DNA from: Osedax fenrisi
Lineage: Eukaryota; Annelida; Polychaeta; Sabellida; Siboglinidae
Assembly: GCA_964019155.1 (NCBI GenBank)
Contig: OZ025239.1
Span: forward strand, 101,505,298-101,569,297
Reading direction: 5' to 3'
DNA: 64,000 bases
Numbering within the stretch: the stretch's first letter is position 1; each line of letters opens with the position of its first letter. The notes under the pieces were generated by a model that was given only the letters and a program-made list of their open reading frames with translations, was not told the origin of the DNA and did no database searches. This document shows positions 1-13,153 of the stretch, one piece after another. A program made the position numbers and the translations under genes.

Positions 1-4
1 TAGC

Positions 5-143
5 GGCACTAACCGACGAAACAATAGCTCTTAGATTCGGGTACTACTAGCTCCTCTAGCGGAATACTACTAGCTCCTCTATCGTAAGACTACTAGCGCC
101 TCTAGCGGTACTAACCGACGAAACAAGAGCTCTTAGATCCGGG
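5..143. repeat. Duplicated exon end with splice donor
   Basis: The 3' end of gene A exon 2 with its donor (about 104-143) is repeated at 5-41, about 99 bases further into the intron. The spacer is made of degenerate copies of TACTAGCTCCTCTAGCGG. Reading through to the distal donor meets an in-frame stop just after the proximal donor, so the copy is probably not used for coding. Confidence 0.6.
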
Positions 144-722
144 AACCGAGTATCCGTGTCCAGAGATCAGCAGACATTTGCAGCGTCCGAACTGTGCGTT
201 GTTGTCGTTGTGACATTTCGCACCGATCGGAGCGCACTCCTTATCCTCGTAGCACTTGTCTCCCACCTCTACGGATGACACTATCACCTGTCAAGGTCAA
301 CGCGTATGTGTGTACAATGCATACGATACGATCGGGCGGATACACAATGCCCGTTACGTTATGCGAATCTATCTGATATATTAATGAACTATGTTAGGGT
401 GTGTTTTTGGTCAACCACAGGTGGTTGAACCACCTGTGGTTGACCCAAATAACACACTTATATGAAAATTATAGAAATATAAGGAAATACAAACATTATA
501 AATTATATTATTAAATACATATTATATAGTATAGGTTCTACTAGGGAAATAAATATTGTTAGAAATTATTATTAATAATTATATTAAGAGTTGAAAATGT
601 ACAGTATTTTTGGATATATAACATATTTGTCTATCAAGAATGGTTTATTTTGTTAACAAAATTGTTTATACACAATGATTACTAACCAGAGTGGCAGCTA
701 GCAGAGCATAGCATCGTAACAT
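116..722 (-). CDS. Gene A: secreted EGF/EB-like cysteine-rich protein, 5' end only
   Basis: Two coding exons are visible. Exon 1 (722-687) encodes MLRCYALLAATL and ends in phase 0 at a GTTAGT donor. Exon 2 (287-116) begins after CAG with VIVSSVEVGDKC, so the joined N-terminus reads as a signal peptide followed by a mature domain. The domain has the spacing VGDKC, KEC, AKC, GRCKC and a later SSC, typical of EGF/EB-type modules in secreted invertebrate proteins. Exon 2 ends in phase 1 at another GTTAGT, and the gene continues off the left edge. The in-frame codons after that donor give a stop, so a short product from intron retention is possible. The domain type and signal-exon phase match gene B, so the two look like tandem paralogs. 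Ligand and function are unknown. Exon structure is well supported; the family name is approximate. Confidence 0.72.
410..444. repeat. Perfect hairpin in gene A intron 1
   Basis: The arms GTCAACCACAGGTGGTT and AACCACCTGTGGTTGAC are perfect 17-base complements around one central G. Pairing continues imperfectly outwards to about 405-449. The surrounding intron is otherwise plain AT-rich DNA. It may be a small foldback element or a structured RNA element; the sequence does not decide. Confidence 0.7.
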
Positions 723-852
723 TTCGTAGAGAGTCTTCCTGCCGTGGTGAAGTAGGTAGTGTTAATAGAGCGGCTTCGGGGAGGAGTAGGGTGGGGTAGG
801 AGGTGGTAGGAAAGCGCTTGTTAACCTACCGTTGACGGGGATGATAACTACA

Positions 853-968
853 TGATGCTCACATCGACATCCCCTTATAAAGGTACGCGAGGGTAATAGA
901 CGCCCGGCGAGAACCCCTAATTACCGGGGTCCGGTAACCGACGGACGCGAATTGTCGAGTTACTCGAT
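853..968 (-). promoter_or_regulatory. Candidate core promoter of gene A
   Basis: On the minus strand a TATAAG box (879-874) lies in a locally GC-richer stretch, with a TCAT initiator-like site at 855-852, about 26 bases downstream. The 13-base element ATCGAGTAACTCG (968-956) lies upstream and occurs at a similar place before gene B. The coding start is at 722. This is inferred from motifs only. Confidence 0.4.
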
Positions 969-1468
969 CCGAGTCAATTCGGGTATCGGACGCGCTCCCT
1001 CTCGCGAGAGATAATTGGCACCTCTACGGGTAAGCTCCATTATCCCCCGCCCTCGGTCTCTCGCCTGAACAACGATAACAATACGGGTAATTAACGCTTG
1101 ATTGTTCTCTGCCACGTGATTGACGTATAATCGTCGAGTGTTATTACTATTATGTAATCGACGTATACAAATACTTATGTGTAGAACTTTTTACGATAGC
1201 TAATACATTCAGTGATTGTTTTGTACATTCAGTGATTATTTATACTAACACACTACTTTTATATATATATATATATATCAAATGATAATGCTATTCAATA
1301 TTATAAATCCTTCAAAACGTAGTATGGATGTTATACATAAATAATATAATAATACAAATAAACAATTTAAATATATCGACTTCAACATTGCAATTATTTA
1401 CAAAATTTGACTTGGTATTTCAAATATTATTTAATACTAATAAGTTAAATCACGGTTTTGAATGTGTT

Positions 1469-1509
<41 letters not shown>

Positions 1510-1582
1510 TGTTATAGTAATACATCTAATAAAGCATGCGATTAAGTGTATGTATGGTATACATATAGGTGTATATAAATAC

Positions 1583-1635
<53 letters not shown>

Positions 1636-2838
1636 TATATGTATACCTATGAATATAGATACATGCATAGGTATATTTACAAGTGGTAACTTGATCTATT
1701 ATATTCTATTTAACGCTAGTTACATTAGAAATAAAACTGATTGTATTCATTAATGTATAGTTAAATCTAAATATTATATTATTACGATAACTAAAACATG
1801 GCCTACTTATAAGTATTCAATAGTTGCAGCTTTAATTATTCCCGACGGTTGTACTATACATCTGTAATCAGTTCTATAGACTTTTACAGAGAAGTTCTCC
1901 TTTCGCTGAGCTAGAATTTCCATTATTTATCATACTCGTTTAAAACAAATATTTGCCCAATGTTCATATATCTCGTCGCATTTCTCTCGTCGCTAAATTA
2001 CATGAATTCGCTTGTGTTGACAATATTCTTATGTATCCTCTATGTATCCCTTTATGTATTATTATGTCTGCCTCATAATCGATGTGAACTGTTTTATCTG
2101 ACCTCTATTTGTATGCATTATCGACTATAGTATATTATAGTAATTGTATTATTATAATATGTTCAATATATTAAATTTTCATATATTCATATTTTCATAT
2201 ATTCAATTTAATAAGTATATTCAACATATTCATTTCCAATAAATTTTAGTGGGAATAATATTGATATGATCATACATCAGACTGGTTTTGATTTAATTTC
2301 TAATCCCAAGTTTACTTATCTATGATTATTGTGCAATTAAGGTTGGTTTGGAATTGTCAACTCCTACTGATTGTCATCTAAAAAGAAAGTTGCATACCAA
2401 TGTCTATAGACATATGATATACCATAAATATTCATTATTTTATTCAAACTATATTTACTCACTTAAATTATCTTATTTCACATTTACAATACCTGACTCC
2501 GTATGTTGAATACCTTGAGATATTTTCCTGTTATCCCTTGATCTTCGCGCCCTTCTATATTTCTAAACCAACACAATTTAATAATCTACTTTGGTTTGAT
2601 TCTGATTATACATTTTAAATATTACCTCTACCTCTGCTCGTAATCTTTTATTGATTAATAATACTTTAAAATATCTTTAAATATTTATTGTCGCAAGTTA
2701 AAGTATACCACATCTGCTTTTTCATTGAATAATTGTATGATATTGGTATTAACTTTTAAACTTGATTATTTCCTCATTGGTAATTTATCAATAATAAGTA
2801 ACACATTTAAATCGTCCTGATCAACCTGACATTATATC
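969..2838. other. Intergenic: GC-richer block, TA tracts, no gene seen
   Basis: The first 150 bases continue the GC-richer block upstream of gene A. The rest is AT-rich, with (TA)n tracts at about 1260-1278, 1472-1506 and 1585-1640. Open frames over these tracts read as Ile-Tyr repeats and are artefacts. From about 1800 on I see no frame with coding character. Confidence 0.5.
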
Positions 2839-2840
2839 TA

Positions 2841-3762
2841 GGGGAAAGTAACCTAATACGGACACTTTAACAATAAATGGTCTTAATATTTTATGACTCA
2901 TTATTTGTATTCAAAAATTACAATATATTAATATTATATGATTATAGATATTATTGTGATTTTAAAATATTATTTAATCTTTTAATTCCATAGATAAAGG
3001 GGGTGTCCGACGGACACTGTCCGTATTCGGTACCCATGTCCGAATACGGACACCCTGTGTTATAATATGGACACCCTATATACCACTAGATAAACTATAT
3101 ATTATTGATGAACCAATCAGATAAATTACAATTATATTATTTATAATTAATGTTATGAATAATTTATTATAATTTAATATAATTTAATTAATTAAGTATT
3201 TATTTATATTTATTATTTTTTAATTAATAATTCAATCTAAGTATCTACAAATTTTAGATTTAGATTTATTGGTAGTATTAATATTATAATGCACGCGATT
3301 TTTATGAAAATAAGAATAGTTCATACGCTGCGCGATGATTGGTTATAGGGTGTCGGTATTAAGACATCTAGAGTGTCCGTATTAGAGAATTATATATAAC
3401 CTATAGATATATGCTTATAACTTAATGAATATTTGATAACAAATATAGAAATTATATATATAATTTTAGAATACTTTATTTTTTAATAATGTATTGTTAT
3501 ATTTTATATCGATACATTTATATATTCTTGAGAGGGTTTTAAGTTTATTTTTTTTTTCATAAATTTAAAAACGTAGTAAAAAAATCAGTTTATTAGATAT
3601 ATCAGAAATATTTTGAATAAATAAAAAATAAAAAATATTTGTTATACTATTTATATAATTGTGAATTTATTATCCATTAAACTTTTTTTTATAGTATTCA
3701 TGGTTTCTGAGATACCGAGAGTGTCCATATTCGTGCACTGTCCGTATTCGGTTACTTTCCCC
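2841..3762. mobile_element. Non-autonomous DNA element, TA target duplication, GGGGAAAGTAACC ends
   Basis: The left end GGGGAAAGTAACCTAATACG (2841-2860) is matched in inverted orientation at the right end (about 3743-3762). Both ends are flanked by TA (2839-2840, 3763-3764), the target duplication of Tc1/mariner-type elements. The 922-base interior is AT-rich and holds further inverted GTCCGTATTCGG copies near 3016-3060, but no transposase frame. I call it a MITE; the superfamily is inferred from the TA duplication only. Confidence 0.75.
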
Positions 3763-4059
3763 TATAGGGGATAACAGGTATACCTGTTCATTATTTAAAA
3801 AAATATGCATACTAAATCCGAAATAGCATTAATAAACTTTCTTCTTTACATCCTATTTGTTATCGATCTCCCCTCTACAATAATCATGTTTCTATATTAC
3901 GTCATACCTTGAAGTGTATTCACTTATTATATCGATCTTATGTTCCTCTTGAGTCAAGAGTCTTGGCCCTATTCCACCTAAACTGTTACGTACTTCGGTT
4001 CCTTATTTGTTAATACATTATTAATAATATATTTCGATCATTTCTTATAATTTATATTA

Positions 4060-4640
4060 TTCCCTAAATGTTGATAAATTTATATATTACCCTCGTATCA
4101 AGAATTCAACGATTTCCATCTGTCCTATCTAACCCTCGTCCAATATCTGACCATTCATCTCTATTAACCACTATTGAACATGTTATAGGTATACCTATAG
4201 GCAGTTCATTACAGTCCAACAATATAGCTGATCCCTTTCAAAGTGTGCACATCAGCCTCGTCGTGGGAATGATACAGCACTTAACCTCGTATTTAAGTAC
4301 ATTGCCACGCGATAATAACAGTCATCGTTACATGATACAATACTTAATCTGTCGAGTGCTCGTACTGGTGGCTGAATCATGCTACATTAGTTTTATTAGA
4401 GCTTCGTCTGCTAGCCGCGTATTTATGGCTTTAATTGTTTTATCTCATTTATTACTTCTTGCATCTATTAATATTAGTACAACTGTATCCGAGTATTGTT
4501 CTCGTGACAAATGTAACTTCTATAGGACCAGTACTAGGTCCTATTATTTTCCTAATATGTATAAACTATTTCTCATATTCTTAAAAATACCCACATATTC
4601 GGTATCATCTATATGCTGATATAATATACAATATAATATT
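4060..4640 (+). pseudogene. Decayed LINE reverse transcriptase relic (CR1/jockey-like)
   Basis: Several reverse transcriptase blocks follow in order but in two frames. One open frame (4068-4619) carries NPRPISDHSSLLTTIEHVI, close to the RPIS motif, and then DPFQSVHISLVVG in place of the QSGFR block. In another frame IGPVLGPIIFLICINYF (about 4520-4580) matches the GVPQGSVLGPLLF block, and LYADIIYN (about 4608-4632) stands where the YADD catalytic site should be. Stops and frame changes show it is dead. The element at 2841-3762 lies just upstream and may have inserted into the same LINE. Confidence 0.6.
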
Positions 4641-5864
4641 AGTAATCGATAGTTAATAGTTAGTCGTCTGTTAAATATTTATCTGTAAATATATCTGAAA
4701 ACTAATACCAAAGCTATGTATAACGTTGTATCTTCTATTGTCAATGAGTTGTTATCAACTGTGCCTCGTTCTGGTAACATTATTACACTCGGTATACGTG
4801 TTCATATGAAATGTGATCATTATATTCTTAATGTCGTTCATTAAACAAGTTATACCTATATAATACTTATATATAATACCTATATCCTATAGGATACTTA
4901 TACCTAAAGCACGTTCTAAACTAACGTTTGCTGTCACAAATACACTCATACACACATTCGTTTTTAGTAGTTTTAGTAGTTTACTGTACTTTTCTATTTT
5001 GTTTTATTGCTGAGAATATTATTAGTCTGTTCGAAGGATTCAAAGGAGAGCTACGATAGTTCTACGTTGCATTTAACATCCATGTATGCTATCATGCAGA
5101 AGTTTGATTGGCTTAGCTATCTAGGTAACTTATGATCGTTACACGTCGCTCATAAGTACATTTATATTCGCAAGACAGTGTATTTAGTTAAAGTACTATG
5201 CATAAGCGTATACGATCTAGTCTATAGGCTATATGTCTATAGAAAATCGCGGTCTAGATCAAGATGTAATTACTACGCAATACCAAAGTATGATGTTGTT
5301 TAGCATCTGCCTGTTCCATTGATATACCTACATCTATGTATTTGAGATTTATTAATACTCTCTCATATTAAAACAAACTTATTATTATTTATCACGATAG
5401 TTCATTGTATCCATTTCATTATTGGTCATTATTTCCTCTACTTTAACTATTTATATTCTTATCGTTATTAGTTTTCTTCATAGTTTATTATTATGTCATC
5501 GATGTCAAAAAATTATGTCATCCTTTACGAATTTTAATAACTAATATATAGGTCATAATATGTATGTGTTTATGTATTTGTATATGTTTAGATATAAGTA
5601 TAGGTATAAATATAGTTATATGTATATGTATACGTATAGGTACAGTTATATTTAAAGAATATATTAATAATGCATTATCAATAACAATAAAACAATATTT
5701 ATGACGTATATAGTGATATTAATAAGATTAATTCTATTATTAAATTGCTAATCATAAAGCATTGTTGCGTTTTATTATTCTATCTATTTATATCTATATA
5801 CATCGCGTGATATATTATACCTATAGGTTGTAATGATAGTCTATAGATAATGCATACTGCAATA
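4641..5864. other. AT-rich intergenic stretch
   Basis: This may include more 3' debris of the LINE relic, but no protein block is recognisable. I see no gene, RNA gene or well-formed element. Confidence 0.4.
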
Positions 5865-5942
5865 CATAATGCAACTATTACACTAACTATTACAATAACT
5901 ATTACACTCTAGTGTAGTAGTTAGTGTAATAGTTGCATTATG
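5865..5942. repeat. Inverted repeat with 25-base perfect arms
   Basis: The arm at 5865-5889 (starting CATAATGCAACTATTACACT) is the exact reverse complement of 5918-5942. The 28-base centre is itself partly palindromic around CTCTAGTG. It is probably a small foldback element. Confidence 0.7.
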
Positions 5943-5990
5943 TTTCAGGCACACTATAGTGCGCGCTCACACTAGTGAGTACACTAGTGA

Positions 5991-6082
5991 ACACACACAC
6001 ACACATACACACACATGCACACACACACACATACACAGTGTGTATTACACACACATACACACACATACATATACACACATAA

Positions 6083-6128
<46 letters not shown>

Positions 6129-6204
6129 ATACGCACACGCATCTATACACATTCCCACACACAAACATATAACTACACACACGTTTGCATATATAAACAC
6201 GCAA

Positions 6205-6237
<33 letters not shown>

Positions 6238-6240
6238 TAC
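5991..6240. repeat. Compound (CA)n/(TA)n microsatellite
   Basis: ACACAC-rich runs alternate with an uninterrupted TA tract near 6098-6123. Four overlapping open frames here on both strands are repeat artefacts. A shorter CA/TG patch follows at 7035-7130. Confidence 0.85.
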
Positions 6241-8035
6241 ATATCATCATTCTCATGATATACTGCGACGTAAATGTTTATTTAGATACCTAGAGATATG
6301 TACCTCTCTGCACTATACTGTTGTGATTCATAACCTATTTAACCATATATGGTATGAAAGACATTAACGATAATGGGAATAAACGGGAATATACGAGAAA
6401 AAATCGTAAACTGATTAACAATAATAATAATATAAACATCAACTAATAAACATAATACAATAGGTTCATTGAGCGCATGTGGCTTTAAAACACGCTAAGC
6501 CTTAAATGTGTTAAGCCTAGTTTGTAACGGTTTAAAGTTGTAAAAGTTTAAAGTTTAATTATTTAAAAGTTCAAAGGAAGAGTTACATAAAAGAGTGATG
6601 CGCTTTGTGTTCCAATATTAAGTAGAATATATTCGACCTTGAGGTATTATAAGTCAAGTATAATTGTAGTCATATGTTGACATACTATAAACCATAATAT
6701 AAACCATATTTGGCAACCACATATATTTGTATTTTAGGTAAGTGGGCAACGAATCAAATAATTAATTAAAAGAAAACAAATTTTTTAAATAAATTGTCTA
6801 ACATATGTTATATAATATATGTTATGTTTGCGCCTGCGTACGACGTATCCGCTTATGTCCTATAGGACATGTCCTACATACTTAGTACGTTAAGTAGTGT
6901 GTAGGACATGCGTGTTAGTGTGAATAAAGAAGAGAGATTCGCACAACTATACGTACTATACGATGTATCTAATATATTAGTTACCATAGTTACCATATTA
7001 TCGCCCGTGTAAATAGTGACTTGTGTATATGATGTACACACACGCACAAACACACACATACATACACACACATGTATGTTTGTGTGTATGTTTGCGTGTC
7101 GATATGCCTACAAGACACGCGTGTGTGTGTGTTGTTCTAGAAATGTCGATATTGGCACGTCTTATTCGAGTTATGAATTATTAGGTGCCTTCATTCCGTT
7201 CGTCTATTTTTAATTCGAACAATCGCTTTTACCCATCTTCAGTCGACACTCTATTGTGTTTTTTCACTTTTTTATGTCGCTCTAACCGTTCTTGTGGTCG
7301 CCGCGATAACAACTTCCGGTGTGTTCTGGTTACGTAATGAGTTACGGCGTCTATTATTACATCATCCGGTCTGACCGGTATACCGTACTGGATCTAGAAG
7401 TAGCGCACGGAGTTGTATATCACCACCACTAGGTGTACGACGTACACTGTACGTACTAGTGTACGACGTACCGGGTACGCGTGTACCCAGTGTCGTACGA
7501 TAGGTACGCGTGTACCCAGTGTCGTACGATAGGTACTCGTGTACCCATGTCTCCTAAGTTTACATATACCTATCCGGTATTCCGGTATGCTCCTATAATC
7601 TGTTATATAGAAATTATATATATGTTACCGATAGCTATACATATAAAATATAGGTTACATTAATTATTCTGTTTCATGGACGATACTTAAAATTTAAATT
7701 TAACCACATGTCAAATATGATGACGCAATAACAGTTTATATTAAGATTTATTACATAATACTAGTCGGAATATTTATATAGAAACCACGCATTCTTAAAA
7801 TAAATTAGCATACACTTTTAATGACTGGTAATGCGTAAGTTATGACCTATAGTTCGTGAATATGATTATGTAACTCACTATACTAACACCGCAAGGTTCA
7901 GTCTTACTTGTTATATATAATAATGATGATTCCGCATTGCGTAATGTCAATACGTTATGTAATATTCACTATTATGCACCCAGTGAATTAGATATAGGAT
8001 ATAGCCTATATATTTCGATCATAATAAACGGGTGT
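6241..8035. other. Intergenic, with a 29-base tandem repeat at 7474-7547
   Basis: No coding signal is seen. The unit GGTACGCGTGTACCCAGTGT plus nine further bases occurs at 7474 and 7503, with a partial third copy from 7532. The block at about 7230-7560 is GC-richer than its surroundings but has no convincing exon on either strand. Confidence 0.45.
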
Positions 8036-8135
8036 ACACTGTACTATGTACAATGTACATTGTACAATGTACAATGTATATTTTACATGTTTACATTGTA
8101 TATTGTATATTGTACAATGTACAATGTACATATGT
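8036..8135. repeat. Palindromic TGTACAATGTACA array
   Basis: Overlapping copies of TGTACAATGTACATTGTACA and variants make a stretch that is self-complementary at many registers. A second array of the same motif lies at 19088-19240 inside gene B. Confidence 0.7.
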
Positions 8136-8361
8136 CATATATCCGGATTTATATATGCGCATGTGCGTTATTAAATATTCGAATGCACATATCGTTCTAT
8201 AGAATATATATATAGAAAAATGGCTCTAATTGAAATTATAGTATAATTTAAAGCTACGTGTACAAATTATAAGTATATATGTAAATTATATAACATTTAC
8301 ATTATATAATGCACACTTTACCTAACCTATACTATATAAAGTATACTACATTTATATATAA

Positions 8362-8415
<54 letters not shown>

Positions 8416-9554
8416 AGTGAGCAAATGTGATTTCCTAACGAACGGCTTAATTCTAATAACATCAAAGTCTCCACAATCACATTATTGAATAGCTTTCCAT
8501 CTCCCGTGGGAGTTTAATTATTCCACCCCTTAGTCCACCCCCTTTATTGTTAATTAATGTTTATTTTAAGCCACTTATTCAGTCTTCCGTACAGGCGGAG
8601 GTTCACTTTGATATATTAAACCGAGATTCTGGAATTACTTACCTCTTGCAGGCTATCAGATAGACATTATCACAATCTTCGTTCAAACAATATCATTACG
8701 TTATCTCTACATGTATTATTGACGTACTTTCATACCTATTGTTCTCGTCTTTATGTTATTGTATTCATTGATTATTATTGTATTAATATCTATTAGATAT
8801 ATTATAATATATACTATCCATATTATAATATATACTATCTAATAATATAATATAGTAGCTACTATCTATATTATAATATATACTATCTATATTATACCGA
8901 CGATAAGAAATGTATGTTTTGTTCAGTCAATAAACTATTATTGATAGTAATACTAATAATTAATATTCATATAATGTCCTAACGTTTCCTACCTCTAAAG
9001 TATGACTTATTTTCGATTCAAAATTACTATTCATCCATCACAACTTTGTTAATACGAAATCAGAGAATTATCATGTCTAGTACAGATAAGTATACTAGGG
9101 TAGGTAGATATACTATAACATATATAGGTATTCTATATATATATATACTATAGACTATAGTCTATAGTAGAGGTATGTATAATATATTATATATAGGTAT
9201 ACTATATTATAGTATATATATATATAGTAGATACAACTATAGTAGATATTATCTAACGTAATATCCGCTCACCAGTCCACTCTCCTTCTTCGGCATAGTT
9301 CATTTCGTCTCTACACTCCTACACTACTATACTGCGTACCTCTTAACTAAAGGAGTACTAGTACTCCGGTAGCTACCTTAAACATATAACTCCAAAATAG
9401 TGTGTTCACACCCCCAAACCCCTCCCCATTATAGATATAACCCCCCCCCCACGAGACCCTTATTATCTCCATCGACATGTGCGACATTAACAGTGCAGAT
9501 CTTTCTTTCTCTCCCACATTACTTATAATACATCCTTCCTGCTACTTATCACAA

Positions 9555-9611
<57 letters not shown>

Positions 9612-10073
9612 AATGTTATTATTTGTTATTTGTATTATATTATTATTGTGTTCTTCATAGAGTGTATACACTTCTAAGATGACAACTTTGACCTAGTTAT
9701 GTATATACATAAACTATCGATATCACACACACACACACTCTTACACCCACACACTATTACACCCACACACTCTTACATCCACACACTCTTACACTCACAC
9801 ACACACCCACACGCCCACATACCAACATAGTACAACTTTATAGGTACAACCTATGTATCCATAAATTAACCATTTAATAAATTATGATATTACATTTTAT
9901 AAATTAAGATAAATTAATCATTTATTTCAAATATTATCGTATTAAATATATCTGTTATAGCTGTATATGTATCAATAAATTAACCATTTAAAAAATTATT
10001 ATAAATAATAAATTAATCATTTATTTCAAATAGTCGTATAAAATATATTATATTTTATAATATATTATGTAAG

Positions 10074-10117
<44 letters not shown>

Positions 10118-10239
10118 GATTGCATATATATCTTACTGGTTTTATAAGTATACTTGCAATATTACAATTGCCTATATGCACAGTGTGTATACCATGCCTA
10201 CAGGTATACTACCTTGATATGTTACATATAACTACGTAC
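8136..10239. other. Intergenic with long TA tracts
   Basis: It contains (TA)n tracts at about 8361-8411, 9558-9606 and 10077-10112, a (CA)n patch at 9723-9815, and a repeated ATATACTATCTATATTATA motif at about 8800-8895. No gene is recognised. Confidence 0.5.
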
Positions 10240-10960
10240 TAAGCTATAAGTGAATGAATCCCATCGTAGATTAAGAGCTGACCTAATTCTGGCTTTCAAG
10301 ATACAGAACAATCTCATGGATATTGATAAATCATCGGTATTCACAACTTATTCTACAAGTAATCGTGGACCTCTAGTCAAGACATGTAAATACAAATGAA
10401 TTAATAAAGCAACGATCAATTCTTTCAGAAACATAGTGAGTACGGCTTGGAATTCACTCCCACGTTCTGTAGCTTCCGCTAAATAACCTAGCTATAAGAA
10501 TATTTATTACAAATATAGATATTCTTAATATTAATGGCACATTTTATGCTCAACATGCATAAATGTAATGTCGTTATTTTAAAATTATATTATTTTTCTA
10601 GTTTTCGTTTTGTACTTTATTTAGGGTATTTGATCTTACCTGCTGTATAATTATTTAATATTCTAGGTGTGAAGATGTCAAACAATCAATATGCAGGAAA
10701 ATCCACCCCTCAGGATTTATGGGCATATAATACTATATATGCCGGACCAACCCGATACCTCTTCTCTAGTTATTTGATGATGTATTCAGTTCGTTTGATC
10801 AACATCCAGCATATTTCATTTATTATAATTTTATTTAATTTCGGTGTGTGTAAATTACAACTTATTTATATTTGTTTACTATTCATTATATATTTCTGTC
10901 ATTATTATTTATTGGTACACATCGTTTTGAATCTATTCAATAAACTATTATCTATATAAT
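10240..10960 (+). pseudogene. 3' end of a CR1/L2-like LINE, decayed
   Basis: A frame with stops reads HRRLRADLILAFKIQNNLMD, then TAWNSLPRSVASAK. These are the RRLRADL and WNSLP blocks at the C-terminus of CR1/L2-type LINE proteins. About 450 bases of 3' region follow, ending CAATAAACTATTATCTATAT. The last 200 bases match the minus-strand copy at 62289-62500, which ends in (TCTA)n. Stops and loss of the upstream protein show a 5'-truncated dead copy. Confidence 0.7.
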
Positions 10961-12910
10961 CTAAACGTGACCTGTGATTCAATTCCATTGTGTTTTATAT
11001 TTATGAAATCGTGATTGTATTGTATCGATTAATGATAATTCAATAATACATTATTAATACATTATTAATACATTATTATATAACTATAGTTATACAGTAT
11101 ACTCAACTAGATATATCGGTACATAATCGTGATATAACCATGGTTGCACCTTTTTAGGGACTATATATACAGTCATATATATGACTGTATATATATCACA
11201 ACAATTAAAATATATATATAAATATAGATCCGTGTAACAATATGTGGCTTTATGGAGATATATATATATACCAATTGACCTTGGAACATATTTATGTTTG
11301 ACCTCTATTTATTATCTAGCGAAGAATCCCCGAAAGCATTGTCTATCATAACGGTCTAACTATGTGTGTGTATGTATGTATATACATACCACATATATGT
11401 GTTTAGTAAACAGTTTAGTGTTTTCGGTGAATAATACCGCATCGAGGCATAAAGAGGTGGTAAAGTGGTGGCATCATCTATCGTTATTGTTATTGTATTT
11501 TGGTGGAGTATTTTCATCCCATCCAGGAACTTATATGAAGTTTTCACCTATAAGTTATAACCATATAACCATATAACTTTAACATCTTATAGGACGTGTA
11601 TATATAGTATATATCGAACCCGTGTTAAATATTCAATTGTTATAAAACCTATTGTATTGGTGCTGACGGAGCTTAACCCCGCCCGCATCCTATAGGTCAC
11701 CACCCTCCCCTACTACCTGTATGTCTAACCCCGTAGCCAGATGATTTACTACCACTACTATTTACGTAGATGCGCATATACCGTAGTGGATGTGTTACAC
11801 TCACACATGTGTTTATGTGTGTGTGTGTTTTATAGTGGTTAGTTCTCACGTCTCGCTCACTACGATCATAGATTCACCGCTCCTAGCCACCCCCTAAGGA
11901 CATATCAGCGGGCATCTGTACTACATGAATCCCATGTCCTGTCCTAGCCGCTATTATACTTAATAATTCGTTGAAAAGGCACTGCAGTGCCACGCCTTAC
12001 TGGCATGCCATTATATTTGTTTATACCATCGATATAAATCCATACCTTTCTTTATATCGATGGTTCATACACATCGTGCGACACTACCTATCGTACACGT
12101 GACGAACACGTGATATATGTACACGTGATCTATAGATATGGTCACGTGATACATCTATATATAGGTCGATATTAGGCAGGAGTGTATCAATCGAGTGATG
12201 GATGCGTGCGGAAAGCATGATCCGAGCCGTTGTTTATTATGACGGATTATGATGCGGAGGAGTGCTACTTTTTATGACGTCGATTATTATGATGACGTCA
12301 TTAATTACGTAACTTGTGGCGGCGGCGACTCTTTACTTGGTTTTCTTATGAAAGTTATTCTCAAGAAACCACTCGAGATTGATTAATGCTAATGTTTGTA
12401 ACGACGTAGCTGGACTTTCGTTACCGCACTAAAGAGTTAAGTATATGTGTGATACTTAATGTGTGTAGGTGTGCTAATTAATGTGCGTGTTTACTAATTA
12501 ATGTGTGTGTGTGTTTGATAATCAAGGTGTGTGTATGTGTGTGCTAATATTTAACGAACACCCGGTAACCTAGATATAATCATGTGAGACATACACTTGT
12601 GTACTGATGATTTATTGGCACTTAGGCGAGATAGAGAAATTGCGTGCGTCGTGTTATCGGTTACGTAACGACGGAACGCACGCACGAACGCTTAACACGT
12701 CAATCAATACTACTATACGAAAGAGAGAAACGAAGAAATACGAACGGAATAGTCATCCAACTAAACGCACGCACACACTCATACACGCACGCACACACTC
12801 ATACACACACAGATATCGCGGTAGTGGTGGTCATAACACTATACGCAATAGGTCACGTGCAACAATGGGGGCGGGGGGCGGGGTTACGGACAACAACAAT
12901 AGTCACGTGA
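10961..12910. other. Gene B 3' flank: no gene, E-box cluster, short palindrome
   Basis: No coding exon is recognised. It contains an inverted repeat ACCATCGATATAAA/TTTATATCGATGGT at 12025-12064, four CACGTG hexamers at 12096-12148, TGACGTCA at about 12293-12300, and (TG)n patches near 12450-12540. On the minus strand an AATAAA (12616-12611) lies about 295 bases past the gene B stop and could be its polyadenylation signal. Confidence 0.45.
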
Positions 12911-13102
12911 TTAAGTAGATGAACATTTGCCGGTCATCACGTGGATGTTGTCGACAGCGAGAATTCCTTTCTCGGCTTCGTAGAATCCTTCGAACGAAAG
13001 GACAATCTGTTGATGGGGATATTACGATGAGAGAGGGTAGATAGAGGTAGAGAGAAAGGGATACTAATACTATTATACATTCTAATAACAATTATAATAC
13101 AA

Positions 13103-13153
<51 letters not shown>

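Noticed and set aside
1328..1753. Long open frames rich in Ile-Tyr, on both strands
   Set aside because: They come from (TA)n tracts, have no domain, and appear wherever such tracts occur.
4068..4619. A 183-codon protein gene
   Set aside because: Reverse transcriptase motifs appear in two frames across it, so it is a decayed LINE rather than a host gene.
12607..12918. Plus-strand open frames of 88-103 codons next to gene B
   Set aside because: They overlap the gene B terminal exon on the opposite strand and a (CACA)-rich tract, and show no domain.
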